Notes under the pieces: generated by a model | The model's input: the letters and a program-made list of their open reading frames with translations, nothing else | The model's database searches: none | Told to the model about the DNA's origin: nothing | Position numbers and translations under genes: made by a program | Part shown: positions 41,422-51,429 of the stretch, in pieces | Layout: every line of letters starts with the position of its first letter | Numbering within the stretch: position 1 is the first letter of the stretch | Origin: a bacterium | Lineage (GTDB): Bacteria; Campylobacterota; Campylobacteria; Campylobacterales; Sulfurimonadaceae | Length of the DNA: 64,000 nt | Direction: 5' to 3' | Assembly: GCA_018825665.1 (NCBI GenBank) | Contig: JAHJEG010000037.1 | Location: 1 to 64,000, forward strand

Positions 41422-42804
41422 TTAGCTGTTTTGCGCCGCTGTCTGAGCATCTGCCATTTGAGTGAACATAGATGAAGCAGAGTTTATTTGGCTTATTATC
41501 AAATCGTATGCAGCGTATTGTTTTTTCAATATTTCATACTTGGTATCGAGTCTGCTTGTCGCGGATTCTTTTCTGTCTTCAAGTGCTGAAATGCTTTGCG
41601 TGATAGAGTCTTCAAACAAATCCAATGTGGCATTGTATTTCGTATACCCCTCCACCACGGTAGCAAGCTCGTTGAATGCCCCCGTGAGTTCAACCGTCGT
41701 AGTGTCTGCGTTTGTGTAGGTGCCTCCGGAAAAAAAGGCTTCGACATTTGCAGGATTTTCATCAAGTGCTGCATTAAAGACGGTTTTATCGATTGTCATC
41801 TTGCCGTCTACATCCAGATCAAAGCCGTAATCAGCCATATACCCCACACCGCCGCCGATGGTGGAGATAAGATCCTGAAGAGTGCTCTTCATATTTTTTA
41901 TAGTGCTCTCGCCCGAAAATATACCCCTTTGAGCACTGTCCGTACTCTGCTTTGTCATCTTGCCGAGTTCCGTGATGGCAGAGTTGTACTTCTCTACGAA
42001 ACTGTCAATTTTTTCTATGATATTGTCGCGGTTTTGCTCTACGCTCACAACTGAAGTGCCTGCTTCTTTGAGCGTGATATCAAGACCTGCAATCAAATCA
42101 TCCACACTGTTGCTCTCACGCTCAATTGCCTGTCCGTTAAATGAAAAACTGGCATTTATGCCTGTTTGAACGGCACTTGCGTCAAAAGAGGTGGTCAAAC
42201 GCGTATCTTTTAAATTTCCGCTTGTATCGCTTATCGCTATATTTTGTGCGTCTCCCGTATTGGCTGCACTGATAAAAAGACGAAATTCCCCGCTGTTTAT
42301 CTGGACTATCGTAGCATCCACCAAGTCACCTGCCTGGTCATTTATCAGCTTTTTAAAGTCATCCAGCGTCGTGGTTTCATCATAGTCTATAGTAATCGGA
42401 GCAGCCGCGCCCACACTAAAAGATACGCTTCCGGCTGCATTTGCGATTGTTTCTGTACGTGCCGTAAAAGCACCCGATTGCTCTATCTGCTTCGTTGCGA
42501 TATTTGTAACGCTTAACGTAAAGTCCTGAATATCGCTGTTGGCCTCTGCCGTTACTTCGACGGCTGTTCCCGATACGGTAGTTGAACGCTCATCAAAAAG
42601 CGACTGCGTCTTAATCTCCGTGATACTGTCTATAAGATTCGTCATACTCGCATCAATCAGAGCCAGCGCATCTTTTTTGTCATTTTCATTTGCAAGGCTA
42701 AGGTCGATGGGTGTTATCTGTGCAGACTCATCTGCAGCACGCAACTGGTCTAAGACATCCTGTGTTAAAATACTTGAACCGACACCTAATGAACTGATAC
42801 CCAT
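41422..42804 (-). CDS. fliD: Flagellar hook-associated protein 2 (filament cap) FliD
   Basis: The 460-residue filament cap protein is exported by the flagellar apparatus and folds each flagellin subunit into the filament. The N-terminus MGISSLGVGSSILTQDVLDQLR and the C-terminal heptad-rich helix are characteristic. The central domain is short. No flaG precedes it. A sigma-28-like promoter lies 78 nt upstream of its ATG and AAAAGGAT is a good ribosome site. Confidence 0.95.
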   Translation of the reverse strand: MGISSLGVGSSILTQDVLDQLRAADESAQITPIDLSLANENDKKDALALIDASMTNLIDSITEIKTQSLFDERSTTVSGTAVEVTAEANSDIQDFTLSVTNIATKQIEQSGAFTARTETIANAAGSVSFSVGAAAPITIDYDETTTLDDFKKLINDQAGDLVDATIVQINSGEFRLFISAANTGDAQNIAISDTSGNLKDTRLTTSFDASAVQTGINASFSFNGQAIERESNSVDDLIAGLDITLKEAGTSVVSVEQNRDNIIEKIDSFVEKYNSAITELGKMTKQSTDSAQRGIFSGESTIKNMKSTLQDLISTIGGGVGYMADYGFDLDVDGKMTIDKTVFNAALDENPANVEAFFSGGTYTNADTTTVELTGAFNELATVVEGYTKYNATLDLFEDSITQSISALEDRKESATSRLDTKYEILKKQYAAYDLIISQINSASSMFTQMADAQTAAQNS

Positions 42805-42881
42805 GACACATCCTTTTTATGCCTTCAAATCGGCACTTCGTAAATAATCTTTCATTACTTATAGTTTTTCTGTTAGCTATA

Positions 42882-42908
42882 ACATCGGCAGATTATATTA
42901 TATTTTTA
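42882..42908 (-). promoter_or_regulatory. Sigma-28 (FliA) promoter of fliD
   Basis: On the minus strand, TAAAAATA, then exactly 11 bp, then GCCGATGT. This matches the FliA consensus TAAAGTTT-N11-GCCGATAA at the key positions, as expected for a late flagellar gene. Confidence 0.65.
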
Positions 42909-42941
42909 ATAAACCGCATAAAATTTTAATGGTACCTTTTT

Positions 42942-43985
<1,044 letters not shown>

Positions 43986-45119
43986 ATGACCAGGCTTGAC
44001 TACTCCACTCAGTGCATAGAAGAAGATGATATCAAAGGGGTTATGGAGGTTTTAAACAGTCCATTTTTGACACAGGGCAGAAAAGTTGAAGAGTTTGAAA
44101 AAGCTCTATGCGACTACACAGGCGCAAAATATGCCATAACGTTTAATTCTGCGACCTCAGCTCTATCGGGCGCTTACCTGGCATGTGGAATCAGTGAAGG
44201 TGATGAGATAATCACTTCGCCTATCAGTTTTGTGGCAACCTCAAATATGTTTGTAACACTTGGAGCAAGACCTGTCTGGTGTGACGTAAAACTTGATGGC
44301 AACATAGATGAAACACAAATCCAAAGACTTATAACTCCAAAAACAAAAGCAATAGTACCCGTTGACTTTGCAGGCAAACCTGTTGCTATTGAGCTTATAA
44401 ACTCCATTGCCAAACAACACAACCTGCTTGTGATTCAAGACGCTTCACATGCTCTAGGCTCAAGCATGAATGGCAAGAAAATAGGAATATTGGCTGACAT
44501 GACAATATTTAGCTTTCACGCCATAAAACCAATAACGACCAGCGAAGGCGGCGCTGTTCTTACGGACAATGAAGAGTATGCTAAAGAGCTCAGACTCATC
44601 CGTTCTCACGGCATGATAAAAAAAGAGTTGTGGAACTCTGACATGGTACGCATGGGTTATAACTTTAGAATGACCGAGGTGGCTGGTTCACTGGGTGTCA
44701 CACAAATAAAAAAACTTGATACTTTCATAAAAAAAAGAAATGAAATTTCAGCTTATTATGATGAAAGATTTAAAAACGAGAAGCTGTTTTTAACCCAAAA
44801 AATCAGTTCCGGGCAGATCAGTTCAAGACACCTCTACCCCGTCATCTTGGCTCCACAGCTGCACTGTTCAAAAGAAGATATCTTTAAAGAGCTCCAAGAG
44901 CTTGGTCTTGGTGTGCAGGTTCACTATAAACCGATCTATCAAAACAGTTTTTACAAAGAAAAATTTGGAGAGATTTCACTTCCGGTAGCAAACGACTTTT
45001 ACCGTTCAGAAATTTCCATACCATGCCATCAGCAAATGAGTTTAGAAGATGCTGAGTTTGTAGCCGATATTTTTTTGAAAGTTATAAACAAATACAGTTT
45101 TAGAGGGTGCAGTTTTTAA
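43986..45119 (+). CDS. pseC: UDP-4-amino-4,6-dideoxy-L-altrosamine transaminase PseC
   Basis: A 377-residue PLP enzyme of the DegT/DnrJ family that aminates the PseB product at C4. The PLP lysine is in FSFHAIKPITTSEGG. The RLIRSHGM and MGYNFRMTEVAGSLG segments are family hallmarks. It starts immediately after the pseB stop. It carries the last signal word (44180) before a 9-kb stretch lacking it. Confidence 0.95.
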   Translation: MTRLDYSTQCIEEDDIKGVMEVLNSPFLTQGRKVEEFEKALCDYTGAKYAITFNSATSALSGAYLACGISEGDEIITSPISFVATSNMFVTLGARPVWCDVKLDGNIDETQIQRLITPKTKAIVPVDFAGKPVAIELINSIAKQHNLLVIQDASHALGSSMNGKKIGILADMTIFSFHAIKPITTSEGGAVLTDNEEYAKELRLIRSHGMIKKELWNSDMVRMGYNFRMTEVAGSLGVTQIKKLDTFIKKRNEISAYYDERFKNEKLFLTQKISSGQISSRHLYPVILAPQLHCSKEDIFKELQELGLGVQVHYKPIYQNSFYKEKFGEISLPVANDFYRSEISIPCHQQMSLEDAEFVADIFLKVINKYSFRGCSF

Positions 45120-45137
45120 TTAAAATAAGGTAGTTCA

Positions 45138-46625
45138 ATGTTAGAGTATCCAATTGTAGATTTTTTAAAAGATTTAAAAGCGGAAGATAAACAACTGTTT
45201 GCAGAGACTTTACAGTACTTGCATACAAGTACACATTCCAATGTCGGCAGTTTTTTGATCGATTTAGCAGTGAATGATCATAACGAGACGCTCACAAAAC
45301 TCTTTGAGTTCATGGTCACAAAAGAAGAATATGTAGAAACTCTGCCCGAAGTCTGTATCAGAGACCTGCATGAAAAAAATAATTTTGGACTTATTACAGA
45401 GGCTGTCCTCTCCGATGAACTCCCTTTATCTCAAAGAAATACTCTTTATTGGCTGGCAATGCAATTATCGGCTAGATATAATGACAGAGAATTCTTAAAC
45501 CAAAAAGAGTGTTATCTCTCCTTGTTAAACTCTGCAAAAGAACTGCTTGATTTATCTGTGCTTAAAGATCTTGAAATAAACGTTGATGAAAAAAGGGTTT
45601 TTTTATATATTAACCAATATATCAAAGAACCCCATGCGCCGACAACTATTGCAAATAGCTGGGCAAATGTGTTTAAATATCTCGGCTATAAAGTCATTAT
45701 CATATCCTGTGCTCCCTCAAAATTCGCCTTTCCTTCTCTTGTATCCTATGCATATCACAAACTGCTCAGCCTTGGTGAGTCCAAAGAGATAGACAAGGGG
45801 ATATTTCTTATTGAAATAGGCTCAAATCTGGTTGTCAATGATATATATGTAAAACTCATTGAAGCAGTTCATATGAATAAAAATGATAAATTTTTACTGA
45901 TAGGGGATTCGTGTCTGCCTTTTGACATTTTGCCATTTGAGCATAAATATGTAGTTCCGACAATTGCTGCTAAAACATTCTTGACAACTACTGCAAAATC
46001 ATACATATTGAATAAAAATTTAGACCTCGTAAATATTTATGATGAAAATATACATTTTGTAAAAGGTCCGAACGATTACACGAAGTCAGACAACGAAAAT
46101 TTCAACCCGCAAGATATTAAAGATAATGACACGATAAATATTGCACTCATAGGCAATCGCTTAAAAAATGAACTCGATGATGTGTTTTGGGAACATATCG
46201 ATACTTTGATTACACAAAGACAAAATATAAAAATCCATATCATTGGGGTAGTACCCGAAGAGTTCATACCTCAAAAGCTCTCAAGTAAAATAATATTGGC
46301 AGGGTTTCAGACAGACTTGAATGCGTATCTAAAAAATATGCAGTTTTATCTTAATCCGGATAGGCAAGGTGGCGGACAATCAGCCATATCTGCCATCAAA
46401 CTTGGCCTCCCTGTCATTACGCTTCCAAAACATGATGTATATCACGCCATACAAGAAAAATATTTTATAGAAGATTTAAGCCAAATTAATACTTTTATAG
46501 ACAGCTATATACACGATGCAGAGTTTAAAACACATATTGACAATAGCAACCACATGTTAAACAAGCAATACAATGACTCTGAAAATGAGCTCCGACAAGC
46601 CGTACAAACACTCCTGGGAATATGA
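45138..46625 (+). CDS. GT-B type glycosyltransferase-like protein
   Basis: A 495-residue protein with a helical N-terminal region (about 1-150) and a Rossmann-like C-terminal half. INIALIGNRL, IKIHIIGVVPEEF and a late LNPDRQGGGQSAISAIKLGLPVITLP segment resemble the donor-binding part of GT-B glycosyltransferases. No closer family can be named. It is the first gene of an AT-rich cassette between pseC and pseF and overlaps the following methyltransferase gene, so it probably adds a sugar to, or acts on, the flagellin glycan. Confidence 0.55.
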   Translation: MLEYPIVDFLKDLKAEDKQLFAETLQYLHTSTHSNVGSFLIDLAVNDHNETLTKLFEFMVTKEEYVETLPEVCIRDLHEKNNFGLITEAVLSDELPLSQRNTLYWLAMQLSARYNDREFLNQKECYLSLLNSAKELLDLSVLKDLEINVDEKRVFLYINQYIKEPHAPTTIANSWANVFKYLGYKVIIISCAPSKFAFPSLVSYAYHKLLSLGESKEIDKGIFLIEIGSNLVVNDIYVKLIEAVHMNKNDKFLLIGDSCLPFDILPFEHKYVVPTIAAKTFLTTTAKSYILNKNLDLVNIYDENIHFVKGPNDYTKSDNENFNPQDIKDNDTINIALIGNRLKNELDDVFWEHIDTLITQRQNIKIHIIGVVPEEFIPQKLSSKIILAGFQTDLNAYLKNMQFYLNPDRQGGGQSAISAIKLGLPVITLPKHDVYHAIQEKYFIEDLSQINTFIDSYIHDAEFKTHIDNSNHMLNKQYNDSENELRQAVQTLLGI

Positions 46626-47254
46626 TTGTGAATCAAATATACCAAGATGTAAATACCTACTATAGCAATAAGGTCAACAAATTTGGTGCTACTCCAAAAG
46701 GTGTAGATTGGAATGGAGCAGAGTCTCAGATACTTAGATTCACACAACTCTTAAAGATTATAGATCATAATGAATTTTCACTAACAGACATTGGCTGCGG
46801 ATACGGAAGACTATACGAATATATGGATGAAAAATATGATTCTTTTGAATATTACGGATATGATATTTCAGAAGATATGATCCAAAAAGCAAAAGAAACC
46901 TACACCGGCAACACAAACAAAACATTTCTTCACATCTCATCCGTAAACGACATAAAGATTTCAGATTACTTAGTTGCAAGCGGCATTTTTAATGTAAAAA
47001 TGAATTACAGCGATACGCAATGGTTGGATTATATTTTGGAGACTTTAGATGTTTTAAACAGCAAATGCCTCCACGGATTTTCATTCAATATACTTACCTC
47101 CTATTCTGATAAGGAGTACATGAAAGATACTCTTTATTATGCCGATCCTCTTTTTTTATTTGACTATTGCAAAAAACACTTTTCTCAAAATGTAGCGCTG
47201 CTTCATGATTATGATCTATACGAATTTACAATATTGGTTAAAAAGGCTGCATAA
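46622..47254 (+). CDS. Class I SAM-dependent methyltransferase
   Basis: A 210-residue methyltransferase with SAM motif I TDIGCGYGRLYEY and motif II GYDISEDMI. Small stand-alone methyltransferases in nonulosonate clusters usually O- or N-methylate the sugar. It shares ATGA overlaps with both neighbours. Substrate unknown. Confidence 0.8.
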   Translation: MIVNQIYQDVNTYYSNKVNKFGATPKGVDWNGAESQILRFTQLLKIIDHNEFSLTDIGCGYGRLYEYMDEKYDSFEYYGYDISEDMIQKAKETYTGNTNKTFLHISSVNDIKISDYLVASGIFNVKMNYSDTQWLDYILETLDVLNSKCLHGFSFNILTSYSDKEYMKDTLYYADPLFLFDYCKKHFSQNVALLHDYDLYEFTILVKKAA

Positions 47255-47916
47255 TGGAAAAAGTAATCATCTTTGGTTTGGGAAATATCTCTGAAATAGC
47301 AAATTTTTATTTCTCAGGTGATGATAAATATGACGTGGTCGCATTTACAATAGACAAAGATTTTCTTACCTGCGATACGTTCAATGAGCTGCCTGTTATA
47401 GCTTTTGAAAATATAGAACAACACTATCCGCCATCAAAATTCAAAATATTCATTCCCCTTAGTTACACAAAAATCAATAAATTAAGAGAAGAGAAATTTT
47501 TGCAGGCAAAAGCGAAAGGATACAGTTTTGTTACATATATCAGCCCAAATGCAACTGTAGCAACAAATGCAAAAATTGGTGAGAATTGTTTTATTTTCGA
47601 AGACAATACCATACAGCCATTTGTAGAGATTAAAGACAATTGCATCTTATGGAGCGGTAATCATATAGGGCATCATTCAACTATTGAAGAGAACTGCTTC
47701 ATAGCATCACATGTAGTTGTCTCAGGCGGCGTAGAAATTGGTCAGAACACATTTATAGGTGTAAACGCGACTCTAAGAGATCATATCAAAATAGGCAAAG
47801 CCAATGTTATTGGAGCCGGCAGCTTAATATTATCAGACACGAAAGATAACGAGGTCTATATGGCAAAAGCCACTGAGGCTTCAAAAGTTCCCAGCAATAG
47901 ACTCAGGGGGATTTAA
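47254..47916 (+). CDS. NeuD/PglD-like sugar O/N-acyltransferase
   Basis: A 220-residue protein with an N-terminal Rossmann-like domain (IFGLGNISEIANFYF) and a C-terminal left-handed beta-helix of hexapeptide repeats (IGENCFIFEDNTIQPF and onward, with the GHHSTIEENCFI catalytic-type His). This is the NeuD/PglD architecture of acetyl-CoA-dependent sugar acyltransferases. It lies with no gap after a methyltransferase and before a PhyH dioxygenase. Confidence 0.8.
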   Translation: MEKVIIFGLGNISEIANFYFSGDDKYDVVAFTIDKDFLTCDTFNELPVIAFENIEQHYPPSKFKIFIPLSYTKINKLREEKFLQAKAKGYSFVTYISPNATVATNAKIGENCFIFEDNTIQPFVEIKDNCILWSGNHIGHHSTIEENCFIASHVVVSGGVEIGQNTFIGVNATLRDHIKIGKANVIGAGSLILSDTKDNEVYMAKATEASKVPSNRLRGI

Positions 47917-47917
47917 A

Positions 47918-48724
47918 ATGAAAGAGAGCTATTATGGAAGACTCAAGCAAGTTGATTATAACTCAAAAGTTGATTTGTATGTTGAAGAGATAAAAAATAA
48001 CGGATTTACTATTATCGAAGGTTTATTGGACGAAGATGAATTACTGCAATATCGCAAAAAGATAGACGCAATATATAAAATACAAGAGACTGAGTTTGGC
48101 AAAGACAGGTTACACTCAATACAAGAAACAAATGTATGCAGAATGCCATTAAAGTATGATGATTATTTCATAAATATTGCAACAAAGGATACTGTACTTA
48201 ATATTGTTGAAAAATTTCTTGGCAGGTATTTTATACTAAATCTCCAAAATGCAATTATCAACACCCCAAAGGAAGAGCATCATCAAAGCGCATGGCATAG
48301 AGATTTACCATACCAAAACTTTGTTATTTCTAATCCTATTGCAATCAATGCCCTCTTTTGTATAGATGATTTTTCAGCCAAAACAGGCGGAACACTTGTG
48401 GTGCCCTATACACACAAGATGGAAGTTTTACCATCAGATGAATATATACAAAAAAACTCTCTTACGGTACATGCAAAAGCCGGTTCTGTTGTAATATTTG
48501 ATTCAATGCTATTTCACAAAGCCGGATACAACACATCAGATATAATAAGAAGAGCAGTAAATCATATCTATTCAGTACCTATCATGAAACAGTTTTATGA
48601 CTTTCCAAAGGCACTTGAGGGTAAATTTTCAGACAATGTATTTTTAGGTCAATTACTCGGGTACACATCACAGACTCCATTAGATGATAAACAGTGGAGA
48701 GAAAACAGAGCAAAAAACATATGA
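47918..48724 (+). CDS. Phytanoyl-CoA dioxygenase (PhyH) family oxygenase
   Basis: A 268-residue Fe(II)/2-oxoglutarate-dependent oxygenase. Iron ligands are HRD in SAWHRDLPYQ and a distal His in LFHKAGYN. An Arg for 2-oxoglutarate follows in IIRRAVNH. PhyH enzymes hydroxylate small molecules; within a sugar cluster, hydroxylation of a sugar or of its acyl group is plausible but unproved. It overlaps the following gene by ATGA. Confidence 0.82.
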   Translation: MKESYYGRLKQVDYNSKVDLYVEEIKNNGFTIIEGLLDEDELLQYRKKIDAIYKIQETEFGKDRLHSIQETNVCRMPLKYDDYFINIATKDTVLNIVEKFLGRYFILNLQNAIINTPKEEHHQSAWHRDLPYQNFVISNPIAINALFCIDDFSAKTGGTLVVPYTHKMEVLPSDEYIQKNSLTVHAKAGSVVIFDSMLFHKAGYNTSDIIRRAVNHIYSVPIMKQFYDFPKALEGKFSDNVFLGQLLGYTSQTPLDDKQWRENRAKNI

Positions 48725-49830
48725 AAAAAAGCTGTTGTCTCTGCGGTAGTCAAGATTTTAAAAATATACTTTTACTCGATAAAGGAGTTATGAGTGACGG
48801 TTCCGGTACAAAATACCCTTTGATTAAAGAAGAATGTTCGAGATGCGGCACAATTAGAACGGGGATTAATTTTGATACAGACAGCTTTTATGAAGACAAT
48901 TACACTCCAAGCAGGAGTCTTGATACATTAGCTATAAAAAACAATAATGCCACAACAAGAAGTCTCTTCATTTATGAATGGATCACAAAACTAATCAAAG
49001 AATCCATTCATTCATTTACAAGCATATTGGAGATTGGTTGTGGTCAAGGTTACCTCCTAGAGAAATTTAATATTAAAAACCGATATGGCATTGAGCCTAA
49101 CGCATCTGCAGCGAAAGAAGCAAAAAACATAGCTAATATCAGAGAGATGGGCTTTGAGCAATTAGACGATAGTGAAGGCTATGACCTCTTAGTATCCTAC
49201 TGTGTCATAGAGCATATTAAAAACCCGGCTTTCATGCTTGAAAAGATGCATAACATATTAAATGAAAATGGCTTGATGGTGATTGCTCTGCCAATACAGG
49301 ACAAGCTTAATTATGACCTGTTATTTTTAGATCACCTTCACCACTTTCATCATAAAAACTTTGAAGTTTTTTTAAACAACAATCACTTCTCTGTTATAAA
49401 CTATGAGCTGGGAAGCGGCTCCTATTCAAATATAGCTCTTTATATCTGTAAAAAAAATGCGACCGCACAAATGAAGCCGTACAGCTATATACACAATAAA
49501 AATATTTATAATATTCACATCATACTAAACTCTCTCCATAATATCAAAAATCAATATATCCATAAGGAACTCTATGCGTTTGGCTTTGGAGAGATAGCAA
49601 AGACTATCCTTCCTTATGCAGAGTTGGATACTTTAATAAAATACTATATTGACGATTATACATCGGGTGAGAAGGTCATCACATCCATCAAAGCTAAAAA
49701 TATTTTTAGAGAAAAAGAGAGGGTGGCGGTCTTGCTCTTGGTAAATGTCAGCCATATTCAAAAAGTTAAAAGCATATTTCAAGAATTTAAAAATATAAAC
49801 TTTATAGATATATTTGATGGCACAAAGTAA
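48721..49830 (+). CDS. Sugar C-methyltransferase-like protein (zinc finger, SAM and C-terminal domains)
   Basis: A 369-residue protein with the three-part plan of TDP-sugar C-methyltransferases. An N-terminal zinc site (CCLCG and CSRCG) is followed by a SAM domain with LEIGCGQGYLLEKF. A C-terminal Rossmann-like domain has YAFGFGEIAKTILPYA and YYIDDYTSGEKV. The ORF track starts nine codons earlier; the ATGA overlap with phyH at 48721 and the MKKSCCLCG start are preferred. It implies a branched sugar in the glycan. Confidence 0.75.
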   Translation: MKKSCCLCGSQDFKNILLLDKGVMSDGSGTKYPLIKEECSRCGTIRTGINFDTDSFYEDNYTPSRSLDTLAIKNNNATTRSLFIYEWITKLIKESIHSFTSILEIGCGQGYLLEKFNIKNRYGIEPNASAAKEAKNIANIREMGFEQLDDSEGYDLLVSYCVIEHIKNPAFMLEKMHNILNENGLMVIALPIQDKLNYDLLFLDHLHHFHHKNFEVFLNNNHFSVINYELGSGSYSNIALYICKKNATAQMKPYSYIHNKNIYNIHIILNSLHNIKNQYIHKELYAFGFGEIAKTILPYAELDTLIKYYIDDYTSGEKVITSIKAKNIFREKERVAVLLLVNVSHIQKVKSIFQEFKNINFIDIFDGTK

Positions 49831-49834
49831 ACAT

Positions 49835-50734
49835 ATGAGATGGAAAAAACTGGGAAAGATTTTTGACTTCCAAGCTATCAACGATAATCTCTTTACTCAT
49901 GCCTCCAATCCGTTGGCAAAACACCTGGAGGGTGATGTATTTAGAATCTTTTTCAGTTCAAGAGATAAAGAGAACAAATCATCAGTGGGTTTTGTGGATT
50001 TGAATATTTTTACAAAAGATATCATAAATCTCTCTACTCAAGCAATTTTTAAATATGGTGATACCGACAGTTTTTACTCACATGGTGTCAGTATAGGCAA
50101 TCTATATTCAGCCGATGATAAAGAATACATGCTTTTCATGGGTTGGCAGATAAAAGATAATGCGCATTGGAGAGGTGAAATAGGCAGGCTTCGTTTAGAT
50201 GACAATCAACTCTCTTTAGACCCAAACGCTCTCTTTATCGGTTGTGATACAGAGGATAAAGTCAGTTTATCTTACCCTTGGGTGATGCTTGATGAGGGAA
50301 TATATAAGATGTGGTACGGTTCGACGATTAGCTGGACATCTAAAAATAAAGAGATGGTACATGTTATAAAATATGCCACTTCTAAAGATGGTGAAACATG
50401 GAAGAAGCATGGCTTAGCCGTTCCCTATGAAATAGGAGTAGCACAAGCTTTTTCAAGACCTAGCGTTATAAGAGATGCGCGAGCTTACCATATGTGGTAT
50501 TCTTATCGAAGCGGTGAGGGATCGAAGTACAAAATAGGCTATGCCCACAGTGCTGATGGTGTTAACTGGGTCAGAAAAAACAGCTTAGGCTTGGGGGTTA
50601 GTGACTATGGATGGGATTGTGAAATGGTATGCTATCCCTTTGTCTTTGAACATAAGAACAATATGTATATGCTTTACAATGGAAATGCCTATGGCAAAAC
50701 TGGCTTTGGCTTGGCAATATGGGAGCACTCATGA
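49835..50734 (+). CDS. Beta-propeller glycosidase-like protein
   Basis: A 299-residue protein with repeating blade motifs (MWYGSTISW, MWYSYRSG, MLYNGNAYG), like five-bladed propellers of GH43/GH32/GH130-type enzymes. No signal peptide, so it is cytoplasmic. The start is uncertain: a TTG (49814) and an ATG (49817) lie upstream, but MRWKKLGKIFDF at 49835 matches the way relatives begin. Similar proteins occur in surface-polysaccharide clusters without assigned function. Confidence 0.6.
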   Translation: MRWKKLGKIFDFQAINDNLFTHASNPLAKHLEGDVFRIFFSSRDKENKSSVGFVDLNIFTKDIINLSTQAIFKYGDTDSFYSHGVSIGNLYSADDKEYMLFMGWQIKDNAHWRGEIGRLRLDDNQLSLDPNALFIGCDTEDKVSLSYPWVMLDEGIYKMWYGSTISWTSKNKEMVHVIKYATSKDGETWKKHGLAVPYEIGVAQAFSRPSVIRDARAYHMWYSYRSGEGSKYKIGYAHSADGVNWVRKNSLGLGVSDYGWDCEMVCYPFVFEHKNNMYMLYNGNAYGKTGFGLAIWEHS

Positions 50735-51429
50735 AAAAAATCGCCATTTCGCAATCAAACTATATTCCATGGAAGGGATATTTTGACATGATAAACATGG
50801 TGGATGAATTTATTCTCTATGATGATGTGCAATACACAAGAAGAGACTGGAGAAACAGGAATAAGATAAAAACACAACACGGCCTCAAATGGCTTTCTAT
50901 TCCTGTCGAAGCCAAAGGCAAGTACTTTCAAAAAATCAACGAGACTAAGATTTCAGATAAAGAGTGGGGAGCCAGGCACTGGAGCATCCTACAACAAAAC
51001 TACGCTCACACAAAATATTTTACTAGGTACAAAGAGATATTTGAAGAGCTATATCTCAACAGCAATGAAGAGTATTTAAGTAAAATAAATTATAAATTCA
51101 TCATGGCTATCAATAAACTTCTAGGAATCACTACAAAAATAAGAGATTCCGGTGAGTTTAATTTGGCAGACGGACAGACTGAGAGACTTTTAACTATTTG
51201 TAAAGATTCTAATGCCGATATATACCTGAGCGGTCCTGCGGCTAAAGAGTATTTTGATGAAGATTTAGCGCAAAAAGAGGGCATTAAGGTGGAGTGGATG
51301 GATTACAGCGGCTATAGAGAGTATCATCAGTGTTTTGAGCCGTTTGAGCATGCCGTGAGTATACTTGACCTGCTTTTTAATGAAGGGCACAATGCGCATA
51401 AATTTATGAAAAGTTTTACAAAACAATGA
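50731..51429 (+). CDS. WbqC family protein
   Basis: A 232-residue WbqC-like protein (ISQSNYIPWKGYFDMI at the N-terminus, the defining motif, and DDVQYTRRDWRNRN). WbqC proteins are found in O-antigen and nonulosonate loci; their reaction is not established, though acyl transfer has been suggested for some. GGGAG precedes the ATG at 50731, which overlaps the propeller stop. It overlaps the downstream aminotransferase gene. Confidence 0.85.
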   Translation: MKKIAISQSNYIPWKGYFDMINMVDEFILYDDVQYTRRDWRNRNKIKTQHGLKWLSIPVEAKGKYFQKINETKISDKEWGARHWSILQQNYAHTKYFTRYKEIFEELYLNSNEEYLSKINYKFIMAINKLLGITTKIRDSGEFNLADGQTERLLTICKDSNADIYLSGPAAKEYFDEDLAQKEGIKVEWMDYSGYREYHQCFEPFEHAVSILDLLFNEGHNAHKFMKSFTKQ